This document shows positions 28,801-37,699 of a DNA stretch of 64,000 nucleotides, one piece after another (the first letter of the stretch is position 1; every line of letters starts with the position of its first letter). The stretch is taken from positions 78,185,501-78,249,500 of the forward strand of contig NC_133386.1 of assembly GCF_047511655.1 (NCBI RefSeq), written 5' to 3'. Both the position numbers and the translations under genes were made by a program. The notes under the pieces were generated by a model. The model ran no database searches. It was not told where the DNA came from and saw nothing but the letters and a program-made list of their open reading frames with translations. This DNA is from Castor canadensis (Eukaryota; Chordata; Mammalia; Rodentia; Castoridae).

Positions 28801-30386
28801 TCTGCCCAGCGGGGATACAACATGATCATGATGGACAACAGCCATTGGAGGAAATTTGATTCATTTAAGTCACCAGATACCTGAAAATCCAGTGGCCATA
28901 ACATTGTCAGAATGAAATAGATAGAGATTATTTGAAATCAGCCACAGTATAGAGAGAGACATCCATATCCTATCAAAGGCAGTAAGAGTAATACTCTTGC
29001 ATATTTCTGTCTTTCCTCCTTGTAGAGTAGTCCTTTGTACTACTATAAATGAAACACCTGAGGAAGACTAACTTTATTTTTTAAAAAGGAGGTTTATTTA
29101 GCTCACAGTTTTGTATGCTAAAAATCCAAACATCCTGACATAGGCTTTTGGTGAGGGCCTTGTGGTGGATGGCAAAACATGTGTGATAGGAAGAGCTCAC
29201 TTTGCAAAACAGGAAGTCCAAAAGATACTGGGTTCCACCGTCCCTGGAGAAGGCATGCTCCCATTTGACCTGAGGACCTCTTACTTGGTCCTACAAATGT
29301 TCTACACCATCAACACCTCACTGAGGACCAAACTCCAACACATGAACCTTTTGGGGGACACCTTTATACCTATCTAAATCATAGCACTCCCAGAATCCCT
29401 TAAAATTCATTGAGGCTCCCCATGGTACCTATTTGCTGCTGATTCTGTTTGACAATTTCTTGACTTCCTCTCTGTGTAACAGGTACATGGAAAGCAAGGA
29501 TTCAGAATGATTTTCTTCTCAGCCATCTTCTGACTGTCTTCAGTCTCTTTAAAGTGATACTTGTGTAATATTCTAAAGAAAAAAATAGTATTGAATGCCA
29601 GCAATATGCCAGTGATGATGGGTTCACTACACGTGTCATACAAACAGTTGAAAATATGTGAAATTGATTGGTTATATAACTTGCCAAGTCAAATAGCTAA
29701 TAAGCTAATATAATGTAGAGCTAGACCTGACCCCCAAAGCACTTTCACTTCCACTTTGTCATGCTGGCTTGCTATTCATTCTTTTTCAAATTAAATGGCT
29801 AAGATTCATTGACACATACTTTGACAGACACTATGGTAGATTCTTTGAACATTTAGTTCATTTAATCATATGAATTAGCATCTGTTATCACTCATATATT
29901 ACTGATAAGAAAATTAAGATTTGAAAAGGTTAATTAATTTGCCCAAATTCAGACAGTAAGTGCTGGAGTCAGGATTCAAATAATGTTTACCACACACCTG
30001 AGCTCGAGCCTTCAATGCTAGATACCCATAAAAGTTATTTATTTAACATTTAAGAAATTCCAACTGATTTAAATCTGCCATAAATCCTTTGTAGAAAAAT
30101 AAGGAGTTGTTCTGCCTCTTAAAGAGTACTTTACCTGACACTAATATACGGAGGACCAAGCTTCCAGTACATGAACCTTTGAGAGTCAAGTCAAACCCAA
30201 AGCATAGCAAGATGTTTGGGGGAAAGTGTGTACATGGCCTCTAAAAAAAACTCCTCCCCCCTTCTCTACAAGGCCTATTTTTTCAATTGTGTTGCAGATA
30301 GGAAGGAGGGTTATGGAAAAGGGTGAAGTGTGCTTTTATTAACTCTCCCTTATTTTAGCCTATCAATCACTCTGTATGGTGTGTGT

Positions 30387-30420
<34 letters not shown>

Positions 30421-33400
30421 CTGTCTGTCTGTCTTGCCAATCCCTCTGTCTTAAGGACACCATAGGCCTTCAAGAAGGGGTGCCAGGTAAGAAGAGGGAA
30501 ATTAGCTGTTGCATTACCCAGTAGGCTACACAGCTCTCCCTATCTCAGCTCTCTGGGAAGAGGTGGCTATCCTGAGGGCAGCAGGGCTGATTCTACTACC
30601 TCTTAGGTCCTGAAAGAAATGTCAGGCCCCACTTGTGTTGTGACTTTCTGATAATATGAATACTGAATGTCTCTGTGTCCTTAAGTAGGGGACACTAGGG
30701 CCAATTCTGAGGTAAAGGAAAAGTTTTATTTAATACGTGTTACAAAGGCAAGAAATTAATGAGTTTAAGTGATGATGTTTATTACAAAATTATAATCAAT
30801 ACTCTAATTATAGATAACATTTTGTATAATATGTAAGGTAATATTATTCATTACTACTTCCCCTACCTTCACTCTCCCTTTGGTCAGAAGTCCTCAGTCA
30901 CCCACAGAATTTCACCCAAACTCCTGATTTGGCATTGACAATACTCCCATCCTTATTTCTCCACACAGGCTTCTGCTCCCCCAGAGCAGCTGCTTCATCT
31001 CACTGAGTCCAGCTCAGACATCTCCTCTGGTCTGATTCTAATTTCTGTCTGTCTGTCTAACTCGTAGTTTTGTTTTAATTCTAGAGTCAAGCCCACCTCC
31101 CCTGCGAAGCTTTCTGTCACCACTCTTCCTCTGGATTTCTTAGGATTCATATTTCTCTTTCAGCTTAGGCTGCTTTCTCCTTCACTGTTCTCTTTTCTTC
31201 CTGTAGTTGTTACCTCAACAAATGATAAATCACTCAAGCAAAATAACTTCTTTTATTTATTTATTTATTGCAGTACTGGGGTTTGAACTCAGGGCCTCAA
31301 GCTTACAAAGCTGGTGCTGTACTGCTTGAGCCACACCTCCAGTCTGAATAACTGCTTTTAAAACTTATCTGTAGTATGATACTTGCTCAGAGCTTTACTG
31401 ATGTGCTGATTGCAGCAAAACAATATTTTAGAAATAATTTCATGATCTAAAAAATCTAAGAGGTATTGAAAAATACTGGAAAATAAATGTTTGATTACCC
31501 AAAATGTTACAAATAAGAATTTCTGCATCAACACTTCTGTAAAACAAAGGCCTGGCTGATATGCTTAATCAAAGTCTTAGAGCTTGAGTGAGCTTCCAGG
31601 TTGCTGAATGTACCTCTCTGCCTTAGTAGTGTTCAATAAATAATTTCACATTGTTTCATTTAGAATTAGGGAACGGTTTGGGGACAGCAAATGCTGATGC
31701 TAGTTCAGTGGTCAGATGATCCAAAGTCTGTTAAATTAAAACCCCACTTATAATGTGACTCTAAAGTACCTTTCTCAGCCTCCAGCTCTAACTCCCATGT
31801 GAGAATGTTTGAGCTAAGAGTAATATTATGTCTGCCTTTGATAAATGCCCTTCTGTACTCTTAGGATCCTTCTCCATTTCTCCTATCATCTTCTTCTTCC
31901 TTTCTTGCTTTTCTTTCCCCCTGTTCCCCTAGTGTATGAATTGGGGGATAGCCAGCATTTCATGGTACGGTGAAAAGGAATTGGATTGAAAGGAAACCTG
32001 GATTCTCTTATCATCTTCACTAATTTTGTGATCCCAACAATCAGCACAGCTTTCTTGGACTCAGATTTTTCATGGCTAGAAGAGGAAATGAAATGAGATA
32101 ATCACGCTAATGTGATTGGTTTCTATATATGGCCGTTACATGTGGCTATTTACTTTGTTACTGTCTGTATAACTGCCACATTATATGGTGTGAAGTATAA
32201 ACATTGTTTTTCTTTTTTCTGATCTTTCTAAGGTTATATCTCAGCAAGTGTCAGATGAACACTTGGAAGAGGGCCGACTTTATCCTCCTTTGAATACCAT
32301 TAGAGATGTTTCGCTAAAAATTGCAATAAAGGTAAAACCACTTTTGCTAAGACTTCATTATTTTTCCTTCCTTGTCTTGCTAAATATGTATTTTTGTATT
32401 AAAAAAAATCTGCTTCCTTGAAGTGTATATCTATTTGTATTAGTTTGCTATCTCAGAAGTCAAGGAAATGAGACATAGTGACTTGATAGAGCTTAGGAGC
32501 TACATTTTATCCTGAGAGAACAATGGTGATGAATCATTAATTTCCCTAATCTTTTTCTCCTATAATTCATTAGGGTTTTCTTTTAGTCAGGTTCCTCCCA
32601 TTTCATCTTATTTTAGTCATTCTTTTCCATGTTACACTTGTGATAATTGCCAGCTTATTGCAGATATGGTGGAGTGACATTTAGATTTGGAACCACCATA
32701 TTCAATGTGTCTATAATTTATGACATCTTAAAAGACTAAAACACAATGGATAGTACTTGTCAAAAGAAAAAATAATGAAGGCAAAAAAACCTCAAAACTA
32801 TTGGAGTGGGGACAATTGGAGTAGCTGACCAAGAAGAACCTGAGGCAGTTAAGTTTTTTATAACTAAAACAGAAAGAGAAATTGACTTTCTGTAGTATAG
32901 CTGTATTAGTTTGCTGAGGCTGCCATGACCAAAGCCCACGACTGGGTAACTTGAACGAGAGAAATTCATTTTCTCACATTTATGCTCTGGAGACTGGAAG
33001 TCCAAGATCAAGGTGTCAGCAGATTTTGTTTCTTCTGAGGCCTTTCTCCTTGACTTGCAAATGGCCACCTTCTTGCTGTGCCCTCACATAGTTTTCTCTC
33101 TGTGTTTGTGCAACCTTGGTGTCTTTCATATCCAAATTTCTCCTGTTTTTTTAGGATACCAGTGAAATTGGATTAAGGCCTACCCTAACAGCCTCATTTT
33201 AGCTTCTGAAGTATATTAGTGGTTAGGACTTTAACATACGAATTTGAGGGCAAGAGATACACAAATTTAGCCCATAGCTGTAGTTATGTGTTCAGACTGG
33301 GCTTTGTCAACATCAGCTCTCTGAGCATTTTGGCTACAAAGCTCTGGGCTTTGTAGTATTTTAGTAGCATCCCTAACCTCTTTCCACTGGATGTTATGAG

Positions 33401-36245
33401 CACCTACACAATTGTAATAAAGAAAACATTGCTAGGCATTTAACCTGTCTTCTGGGGACCTCATTGCTCCTGGTCTGAAGATTACAAATTTAAGCTATAT
33501 CAAGTTAACCTAAACAACACTGTTCAAGATTCATGTATCATTACTCATCTTGTTGGTTTCAGGTTGATTCTTCAAATCAGTAACCCTTCAAAAAGCTTTA
33601 GATTGCAATCTACATGGTTATCTATTTATGTAAGAATATGCTCATACATACCTGCCAGCTTTTAATTACTTTGAAATATTGATTACTAAACAGCATATTG
33701 TCATTTTCAGTTCATTTTGACAATTTAAATGAAAAAGGAGTTAACATATGATTAGAGGAGACAGTAAGGCAGCAAGGAACAGTAGAAGGAATACAAAAAG
33801 ATGCAGCTGTTCTAGCTAGAATTATGGAAGAATATTGAATGCCTAAAGAGAAACTGGAAAATCAGAATAAAGAACCGCTTTCAGGGAGGAAGATAATATA
33901 AGCAGACTGCAAGTTTGAAATATCAGTTGCACATTCAAATGTACAATTCTAACAAGTTGTTGGAAGAGACTGGAACTTAAAGAGTGGCTAGACAGAAAGA
34001 TCTGGGTTTCATCTACATATAGTAATGGTTAAATTCTAGGCATGATTGTGTTACCAAGACAGCAAGTATAGAAAGGTAAGGAAACTGAGGATAGAAGATA
34101 GTTTATTATTCTGTCTGAAAGACAGAAGAGAGCAGCAAGTCAGGATTTTAAGAGTAAAACTGAGTGTGGTGGTTCATAACTCTAATCCCAGCACTTGGGA
34201 GGCTGAAACAAGAGGATTGTGAGTTCAAGGCCAGTTTAGACTAGATAGTGAGCCCTTGTCTCAAAAAAAAAGAAAAAAGAAAAAGACTCAAAACTGAACA
34301 GAATGTCAAAAATTAGAGAAGACACAAGTTCCAGATAGGGATAGAACCAAGCAGAACCAATCCTAGAGTGAAAAACAGAGACTTAGAAAATTATCAGAGA
34401 CTTTCACAGAAGCAATTTCAGTAGGATAAGAAGTTATGGGGCCTGAGATGTAGCTCAGTGGTAGATTGCTTGCCTAGCACGCACAAGGCTCTGAGTTCAT
34501 TCCCCAGCACTGCAAAAAGAGGTTATGAAGTCAAGGAGTTAGGAAAGCACTGAAGCAATAAAACACAATCCATTCTTCCACATAGTTTGTCATTAACAAG
34601 GAGAAAGTGGAGGTTTCATTGAAAGCAAAAGATGATCCCTACTGTAGTTCCCTGAGAGCAAAGAGAAGGTCCACGTAGTTGATGTCATCAGTAAGACAAT
34701 GTGTTTTATTTTAGAAGTAATGCAGCCATTGCAGCAGGCACAGATATCTTACTAGGGTGATGGAAATATTCTAAAACAGTGTGTTAATGTTTGCACAACT
34801 CTGAATTTACAAAAGTAATTTACTTATATACCTAAAATTCTTGAATTTTGTGATGAATTATACCTCAATAAATCTGTTTAAAAGGTAATAATACCACATC
34901 ATGGGCACTTTGAAAAATAGACTAGGAAAATAACATCACTCTACTTTTCTACGCTAGGCATTATTTTATTATTTTTCTATGTGTGTCATTTTTTGCTCTT
35001 TTCTAACATTATTATATGTTTTTGTTTCCTTTTCATAGACATTTCTTCATAATTCAGTTTTAAGGAACATAACTTTTCATAAATGCCAAAATTTACATTT
35101 CTGAGAAGAGATACTTACTTTAATATTCTTCTAAGTCAAACTTATCTAAATAAGTCTAGCACACAAATAACTCCTTTGTGATTTTTTTAGAACTCATGTG
35201 AATTAAATAGTATATATAGAATAATTAATTTTGAAAACAAGAAGAAATTTTTTCTCAAAAAGCAGAGTAGAGAATATGTGAAAATATAGAGAAATAGTTT
35301 AAGTTTGTGAAAGGGAGACTGTTTTCTCTGAGTGTTGGAATTTTCTCAATAGAGTGATGAGTTAAATGGAGACTTGAAGAAGGAAAATGTTTGAAATTAC
35401 CTTTTGGGAACTATGAGGAGCTGATTTTTGAAAAGATAATAATAAATATAATGTGCAACCACACAGGCCTCAATAAGGTTAGGAAACAGGTAACACCATA
35501 GGAAGCTCATGCACATTTGTCTGCTGATCTGTTACAAGAGGAGAAAGCTAGCCCATGGGGGTCCCCAGACAAGGGTGTGGCATGGTACATGTAACATAAG
35601 ACGTAGAGTCAAGAGATTCTGTAACACTGGTAAGGACCCCTGACCCTAACTATGGGGTCTGGTTGGCTAGGTTAGCAGGATCAGAAGATGCCTGGTTAAA
35701 TGCAGATTGTATAGGAAGCTGTGGTCAGATGAGAGATTCTTAAAATTTAAGATATTCTAGCTCAAGCTGGGCAAGGATATTCAGGTATTTAGTTCAAGTT
35801 ATCAGTCAGGTCTTTGCAAGACTATGATTATACTTAAGTAAATCTTTACTATTCATACTTTCCATAGTTGCTAATACCATTTTCCCCTCTTGCTATATGA
35901 TGTATAATTGTAATTCCAGTTTTTGTCTTTGTTTATATGTACTTTTACTGTGACACAATTTCTTGGAAAAAGGTAGAAATTACAAGTTAATTTTTGAAAT
36001 GTATAAAAACTTGACTGACATGTGCTTGCCATAACCTTCTATTCATTAAAATAATATTCTTTTCTTAATCCTAGATTGTGAATGATGCATACCAAGAAAA
36101 GACAGCCACAGTTTATCCTGAACCACAAAACAAAGAAGCATTTGTTCGCGCTCAGATGTATAGCACTGATTATGACCAGATTTTACCTGATTGTTATTCT
36201 TGGCCTGAAGAGGTCCAGAAAATACAGACCAGAGCTGATGACTAG
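1784..36245 (+). CDS. ME1: ME1, NADP-dependent malic enzyme (partial gene, exons 8-14)
   Basis: Cytosolic malic enzyme oxidatively decarboxylates L-malate to pyruvate and CO2 and reduces NADP+, supplying NADPH for lipid synthesis. Seven exons (1784-1881, 3872-3985, 22738-22843, 24119-24261, 25916-26089, 32233-32331, 36075-36245) join in frame to give residues 272-572, most of the C-terminal NADP-binding domain; the human protein is also 572 residues. Visible landmarks are the Rossmann GAGEAA motif (residues 301-306), Ser346 and Lys362, which are linked to NADP rather than NAD preference, and the SNPTSKAE and [11 protein letters not shown] active-site segments. The N-terminal malate-binding half, with the metal-ligand acidic residues, lies upstream of the window. 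All junctions are AG/GT and no frame is broken. Residue 515 is Ile; mouse has Val and human Glu, which fits a rodent. The last residues (TRADD) differ from human TKVDQ. Identification is by recalled family sequence. Confidence 0.97.
1882..3871 (+). other. ME1 intron 8
   Basis: About 2.0 kb. It holds one antisense composite SINE (2309-2634); the rest is AT-rich with nothing recognisable. Confidence 0.9.
2309..2634 (-). repeat. Trimeric B1-B1-ID SINE, antisense
   Basis: Read on the + strand it begins with a T-run, then the complement of an ID/tRNA-like module (gtgctctaccacttgagcc), then two complements of B1-like modules, ending in ccaccatgcccagcc. The module order is the same as in the copies at 18274, 38537 and 55224. 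Confidence 0.8.
3872..3985 (+). CDS. ME1: ME1 exon 9
   Basis: It is 114 bp, phase 0 at both ends, and encodes residues 305-342 ([17 protein letters not shown] through VDSKGLIVK). The acceptor follows a strong pyrimidine tract and the donor is AAG|gtaaga. It continues the dinucleotide-binding fold. Human has MALEKEG where this copy has MAMEKEG. Confidence 0.96.
4440..4555 (+). repeat. MIR-like relic
   Basis: It contains a diverged tgagtctcagttt...ataaaatctacttcat...ttgttttgagaactaaatatga series matching the 3' half of MIR. Confidence 0.4.
5131..5212 (-). repeat. ID-like SINE, antisense
   Basis: It shows the complement of an ID/tRNA-derived module (gtgctccaccactgagctat), preceded by a T-rich 3' tail. 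Confidence 0.7.
5442..5526 (+). repeat. ID-like SINE
   Basis: It begins gactggaggtatg, contains cctgagttcaaactctagtcc and ends in an A-run. It is a monomeric tRNA-derived SINE. Confidence 0.7.
5773..5987 (+). repeat. Dimeric B1-ID SINE
   Basis: A B1-like left half (cctgtaatcccagctactcag, ggaggatcacag) is followed by an ID-like right half (ctgggtcatggctcaagtaat, gagttcaatccc) and an A-rich tail. Confidence 0.8.
6502..7501 (+). mobile_element. 5'-truncated L1 retrotransposon, sense to ME1
   Basis: About 1.0 kb. The 5' part (to the stop at 6931) encodes the C-terminal end of L1 ORF2 protein, recognisable by [15 protein letters not shown] and [11 protein letters not shown]. An L1 3' UTR with a G-rich tract (7378-7440) follows, then an A-rich tail. 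It is flanked by a 16-bp direct repeat, aaaaattgaggcctga, at 6486-6501 and 7502-7517, a clear target-site duplication. It is a dead copy carrying only a fragment of ORF2. Confidence 0.92.
7150..7203 (+). mobile_element. 54-bp L1 3'-end micro-insertion nested in the L1 3' UTR
   Basis: These bases repeat the terminal L1 segment that recurs at 7439-7481 (ggagaaatgacccaagcatt, then atatgaataataaa) and end in an A-rich tail. They are flanked by aaaaagagttaacct (7135-7149) and aaaaagaattaacct (7204-7218), a 15-bp duplication with one mismatch. Sequence on either side reads as continuous L1 3' UTR. This fits an extremely 5'-truncated L1 insertion; a subfamily-specific duplication inherited by the whole element is the alternative. 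Confidence 0.65.
7993..8078 (-). repeat. ID-like SINE, antisense
   Basis: The complement of an ID module (gcaggcactctaccacttga) after a T-run. Confidence 0.75.
9099..12906 (-). pseudogene. L1 ORF2 remnant (endonuclease and reverse transcriptase)
   Basis: It starts at ATG (12906) with an AP-endonuclease N-terminus ([21 protein letters not shown]) and ends at the stop near 9099 after the familiar L1 C-terminus. The 3.8-kb length matches an intact L1 ORF2, but the frame breaks into several pieces (for example 12643-12906, 10560-10823, 10222-10563, 9715-9903, 9513-9728, 9099-9341). The FADD reverse-transcriptase motif is coded at 10813-10824 and is followed at once by a frame change. Confidence 0.9.
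12970..14161 (-). pseudogene. L1 ORF1 remnant
   Basis: The frame 14161-13781 encodes a Lys/Glu/Asn-rich N-terminal region with coiled-coil character. 13696-13412 continues with [16 protein letters not shown] and the RNA-binding domain segment ending in [12 protein letters not shown]. Between them the frame is broken (about 13700-13780). The position upstream of ORF2 and the length fit the L1 RNA-binding chaperone. The 3' boundary is approximate. Confidence 0.8.
14162..14970 (-). promoter_or_regulatory. L1 5' UTR with YY1-like start motif
   Basis: On the - strand the element opens with ccaagatggcc (complement ggccatcttgg at 14955-14965), like the YY1 site at the start of human L1. Next comes a GC-rich region with imperfect repeated blocks (14544-14714), then an A-rich zone (14235-14390). 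The open frames in it are proline-rich by composition and not recognisable proteins. Confidence 0.7.
16540..16774 (-). repeat. Two-module B1-like SINE, antisense
   Basis: Two successive complements of B1-like modules: (ccatatagctgggactacag, caccatgcctggc) and (tgggagtagctgggata). The copy is diverged. Confidence 0.65.
16866..17095 (+). repeat. hAT-Charlie-like DNA transposon relic (MER5-type)
   Basis: It begins with cagtggttctcaa, the terminal inverted repeat typical of MER5-class elements, followed by gatcacctgggaagcttt as in that family. The right terminus is not recognisable, so the end is approximate. Confidence 0.55.
17773..17849 (+). repeat. ID-like SINE
   Basis: It has gtggagtgcctgcttggcaag and gaattcaaaccccaatacc, the ID body and 3' end. 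Confidence 0.7.
18044..18246 (+). repeat. Dimeric B1-ID SINE
   Basis: A B1-like part (gccagtggctcatgcatgta, aggaggatcgctgttcaaat) is joined through a G-run to an ID-like part (ggagtgactcagggtgtagg, gagttcaaactcc). A tail of A's ends it. Confidence 0.8.
18274..18612 (+). repeat. Trimeric B1-B1-ID SINE
   Basis: Three modules in order: B1-like (ggtgcagtggcttatgcctg), a second B1-like (ttggtggtacatgattgtaa) and ID-like (tttggctcaagtgctaaagc, gagttcaaatgcc) with an A/C-rich tail. Confidence 0.8.
18791..18894 (-). repeat. B1-like SINE, antisense
   Basis: A T-run followed by the B1 complement (ggctgacctctaacttgtga, ccaccatgcctgacc). Confidence 0.75.
19565..19660 (+). repeat. ID-like SINE
   Basis: It contains tcagtggtagagcacttgc and agccctgagttacatctcc, then an A-rich tail. 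Confidence 0.7.
20141..20210 (-). repeat. ID-like SINE, antisense
   Basis: ID complement (gcaggcactctattgcttga, cacctccagcctc), with short TG-rich sequence at its left end. Confidence 0.7.
21017..21144 (+). repeat. ID-like SINE with CA-rich tail
   Basis: An ID body (gctcaagcatagagcagttg, gtgggtttgaaccctggcag) followed by cacacacac-type sequence in place of a plain A-tail. Confidence 0.7.
21735..21815 (+). repeat. MIR-like relic
   Basis: It has the MIR core signature: tatccttatttatagataaggaaac followed by acaaagaggtt (quoted in two parts). Confidence 0.55.
21975..22115 (+). repeat. MIR-like relic
   Basis: It has the MIR 5' half signature: caagttgcttaaaatctctga, cttcagtttccttat, then atcaaatgaaata. 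Confidence 0.55.
22241..22306 (-). repeat. ID-like SINE, antisense, diverged
   Basis: ID complement (caactcagggccttgtattt, gacaggcatttgaacca). Confidence 0.55.
22515..22582 (+). repeat. L2 3'-end relic
   Basis: It ends in cacataaatatttgttgaa, the typical L2 terminus. Confidence 0.4.
22738..22843 (+). CDS. ME1: ME1 exon 10
   Basis: It encodes Gly343 to Ile377 plus the first base of Gly378. It contains Ser346 and Lys362 (in [10 protein letters not shown]), positions that favour NADP in cytosolic malic enzymes. The acceptor is TTACTTAG and the donor ATCG|gtagac. It sits after the 18.8-kb intron 9. Confidence 0.95.
22844..24118 (+). other. ME1 intron 10
   Basis: 1.27 kb without coding signal. 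An L2-like 3' end (aggacaggaatcacatctt, then ctaacacttaaca) is visible near 23325-23415. Confidence 0.9.
24119..24261 (+). CDS. ME1: ME1 exon 11
   Basis: It is 143 bp. Two bases complete Gly378, then residues 379-425 follow ([19 protein letters not shown] through CYKISK). It contains the conserved [10 protein letters not shown] segment, whose Asn (408) lies at the substrate site in malic enzymes. The donor is AAG|gtaaag. Residue 424 is Ser; human has Thr. Confidence 0.96.
24262..25915 (+). other. ME1 intron 11
   Basis: 1.65 kb of AT-rich intron. A weak L2/MIR-like fragment may lie near 25130-25230. Nothing else is recognised. Confidence 0.9.
25916..26089 (+). CDS. ME1: ME1 exon 12
   Basis: It is 174 bp, phase 0 at both ends, and encodes residues 426-483 ([19 protein letters not shown] through IFLTTAE). 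It contains the conserved [11 protein letters not shown] active-site loop. The acceptor is TTGCAG and the donor GAG|gtattg. The frame stays open about 57 bp into intron 12 before a stop, with no sign of use. Confidence 0.96.
27650..28190 (+). repeat. L2 LINE 3'-end relic
   Basis: Diverged sequence follows the L2 3' order: caccttccctgaccctcaac, later aaagacagagattcttcctt, then ccctagcacaaagctatgca and a ttgttgagttgaatta terminus. Confidence 0.55.
28392..28480 (+). repeat. ID-like SINE
   Basis: It has ggactggaggcatggctcaa and gtggtaggatgcctgtctag, then a C/A-rich end. Confidence 0.75.
29020..29386 (-). repeat. MaLR-type LTR relic, antisense
   Basis: An aggtttatttagctcacagt start and a caacacatgaaccttttggg near-terminal block match the complement of rodent/mammalian ERVL-MaLR solo LTRs. 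No retroviral coding sequence is present. Boundaries are approximate. Confidence 0.55.
29860..30020 (+). repeat. MIR-like relic
   Basis: It has a MIR core and 3' half: actgataagaaaattaaga, ttaatttgcccaaattcaga, gtgctggagtcaggattcaa. Confidence 0.6.
30150..30210 (-). repeat. Short MaLR-like LTR fragment
   Basis: gaccaagcttccagtacatga followed by acctttgagag and ccaaagcatagca resembles the terminal block of the LTR at 29020-29386. Confidence 0.4.
30378..30433 (+). repeat. Compound microsatellite (GT)n(CTGT)n
   Basis: An interrupted run of GT dinucleotides is followed directly by about four CTGT units. Such tracts are usually length-polymorphic. Confidence 0.95.
31256..31345 (-). repeat. ID-like SINE, antisense, with target-site duplication
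   Basis: ID complement (tttgaactcagggcctcaag, tgcttgagccacacctcca) with a (TTTA)n tail. It is flanked by aataacttctttta (from 31242) and aataactgctttta (from 31347). Confidence 0.8.
31960..32105 (+). repeat. MIR-like relic
   Basis: It has tcactaattttgtgatcccaa, ggactcagatttttcatggc and gaaatgagataatc, in MIR order. Confidence 0.5.
32233..32331 (+). CDS. ME1: ME1 exon 13
   Basis: It is 99 bp, phase 0, residues 484-516 ([19 protein letters not shown] through LKIAIK). The acceptor TTTCTAAG follows a T-rich tract and the donor is AAG|gtaaaa. Residue 515 is Ile, as expected for the aliphatic residue at this site in rodents. Confidence 0.95.
32903..33283 (-). repeat. MLT1-type (ERVL-MaLR) solo LTR, antisense
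   Basis: The + strand reads as the complement of MLT1: tgtattagtttgctgaggct, ctggaagtccaagatcaagg, attggattaaggcctaccct and ggttaggactttaacatacg, ending in agcccata. It is a noncoding relic of an old endogenous retroelement. Confidence 0.8.
34162..34284 (+). repeat. B1-like SINE
   Basis: It has gtgtggtggttcataactct, cccagcacttgggaggctga, gtgagttcaaggccag and an A-rich tail. The flanks agagtaaaactga and agactcaaaactga look like a diverged target duplication. Confidence 0.85.
34439..34517 (+). repeat. ID-like SINE with target-site duplication
   Basis: It has gagatgtagctcagtggtag, gcttgcctagcacgcacaag and an A-tail. It is flanked by agaagttatg (34429-34438) and agaggttatg (34518-34527). Confidence 0.85.
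34740..34885 (+). repeat. Ancient L1 3' UTR fragment
   Basis: gggtgatggaaatattctaa, gtttgcacaactctgaattt and ttatacctcaataaatctgt follow the 3' UTR of old mammalian L1 (L1M/HAL1-type). Confidence 0.65.
36075..36245 (+). CDS. ME1: ME1 exon 14, coding part with stop codon
   Basis: It encodes residues 517-572 ([18 protein letters not shown] through QKIQTRADD) and ends at TAG (36243-36245). The acceptor is AATCCTAG. Total protein length comes to 572, equal to human ME1. An ATG-initiated frame at 36082 overlaps this exon out of phase and is a shadow. Confidence 0.96.
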   Translation: MVNDAYQEKTATVYPEPQNKEAFVRAQMYSTDYDQILPDCYSWPEEVQKIQTRADD

Positions 36246-36633
36246 AATAATGGTCAACATTTTAAACTTCAGTAATGAGATCTTAAATTCTTTCATAATT
36301 TTTAATTTGTAATCTTTTATGATGATTCATAATATGTTTAGTCTAAGGTAATTTTACTTTAGCAGTCTAAAATTTCATGGAAGAATATTAATATAAATTA
36401 GGATAAACTTCATACTAGACAATTTTTCTTGATTTACCTTTTGGTTATTTATGGTTTCTGTCTTAACTGTTCTGTCAAGATTCTCTTAAAAAGCTATTGT
36501 ACTTACTCCTGAGAAATTCATCATTTTTATAAAGGAAACTAATGGGAAGACCAAAGTTAGTAGTAGATTGATATGATCAACACTAAAATCCATAATCCTT
36601 CATTGGCCATTTTGTTAAAATCTACTTTTTAAA

Positions 36634-36639
36634 AATAAA
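36634..36639 (+). terminator. ME1 proximal poly(A) signal candidate
   Basis: AATAAA about 390 bases after the stop, within an A-rich stretch. A second AATAAA lies at 36848-36853, about 600 bases after the stop. Either could define the short ME1 transcript. Confidence 0.4.
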
Positions 36640-37699
36640 AATGAATTTGGTCACAAATTATTTTTTGCTAAGCAGAAACAACAGTACTTTGTTGCCTAGA
36701 GAAAAAAACTTCTCAGGTATTTTTATTTCAGTTAGATTTGTTTTTTGTGCCACTGAATTCCAACATTTCTAAGAAAGATCACTGCTGTTTACAATACCTT
36801 GTGCAGCCTTAGATTTAATATTCTTTTGTCATTGTTACATCTTATAGAATAAAACTGTTAATGACTTGGTCCTTAGTCCAAAAATCCTTCCTAAAAGAAC
36901 CTTTATTTCTGCCTGATCAAATGCCCTACCAGCTCCCACACTGTTGGTCCTGGCCTGTGTGGACTGGGACTGCTATCTAGATGTTGGTTCTCTCTGTTCA
37001 GCTCAGCCTGGGCAGTAAGAAGACTGAAAGGAGAGTTGAGGTTCTTGAAAAGGGGCTGCCTGAAGAGCAGCATTTTTAAGATAAGAATGTCAGGAGTCAG
37101 GACCATAGTTCCCAGACAAGCTGGTGTCTAGTAAAATGAACTTCCCTAACATCCGTGTGATTAACTCAGGTAACTGAGAGCTCACTGTATTGCAATAAGC
37201 TCATTTTCCTCTGAGTTTAGAGAAATTTTATAGCTGTACTCCCAATATCAGAAGCTCTCTATCAGATACTAAAATATTTTAATTACCAAGCCCACTCTAT
37301 GAGAAAGAATAGCTACATTACCAGAATATATTAATTTACTTTAGAAATTAATGGTTGGATTAGTGGAAACAATTTTAAATTCTTAAACAGTGCAATAATA
37401 CTTGCTATGCATTTTTAGAATTATTTGGAGAATTTTCTGTTTTTGAAGTAATGCTTCCAAGAGTATAAGATGTTCAAGATAAACTGCTTATAAAATGATT
37501 TTACTGAAAGGTCAAACTTATTCTATCAAGTGTGAGGAGAAGGGGACAGAGACTTTCTAAAGGTAAATTTGGTTTTCTTCAGTACAGGTATTTGTAAAAG
37601 ATCCAAAACACCTATTTCTTGTTTGCATGTTGTCAAAATAGCTTTTGCTAAATGTACTTACCTATGCAAAAGATTTATTAAAGCATAGAAAAGTTAATG

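Larger units (their letters stand above)
26090..32232 (+). other. ME1 intron 12
   Basis: 6.1 kb. It holds an L2 relic (27650-28190), an ID SINE (28392-28480), a MaLR-like LTR (29020-29386) with a related fragment (30150-30210), a MIR (29860-30020), a compound microsatellite (30378-30433), an antisense ID SINE (31256-31345) and a MIR (31960-32105). The frames at 27248-27703 and 27328-27645 overlap on opposite strands in low-complexity pyrimidine-rich DNA and are not gene-like. Confidence 0.9.
32332..36074 (+). other. ME1 intron 13
   Basis: 3.7 kb containing an MLT1-type LTR (32903-33283), a B1 SINE (34162-34284), an ID SINE (34439-34517) and an ancient L1 3' UTR piece (34740-34885). The stretches 33.3-34.15 and 34.9-36.0 kb show nothing I recognise. 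Confidence 0.9.

Noticed and set aside
36082-36312. 76-aa ATG frame over ME1 exon 14.
   Set aside because: It is out of phase with the conserved ME1 frame, which fully explains the sequence.
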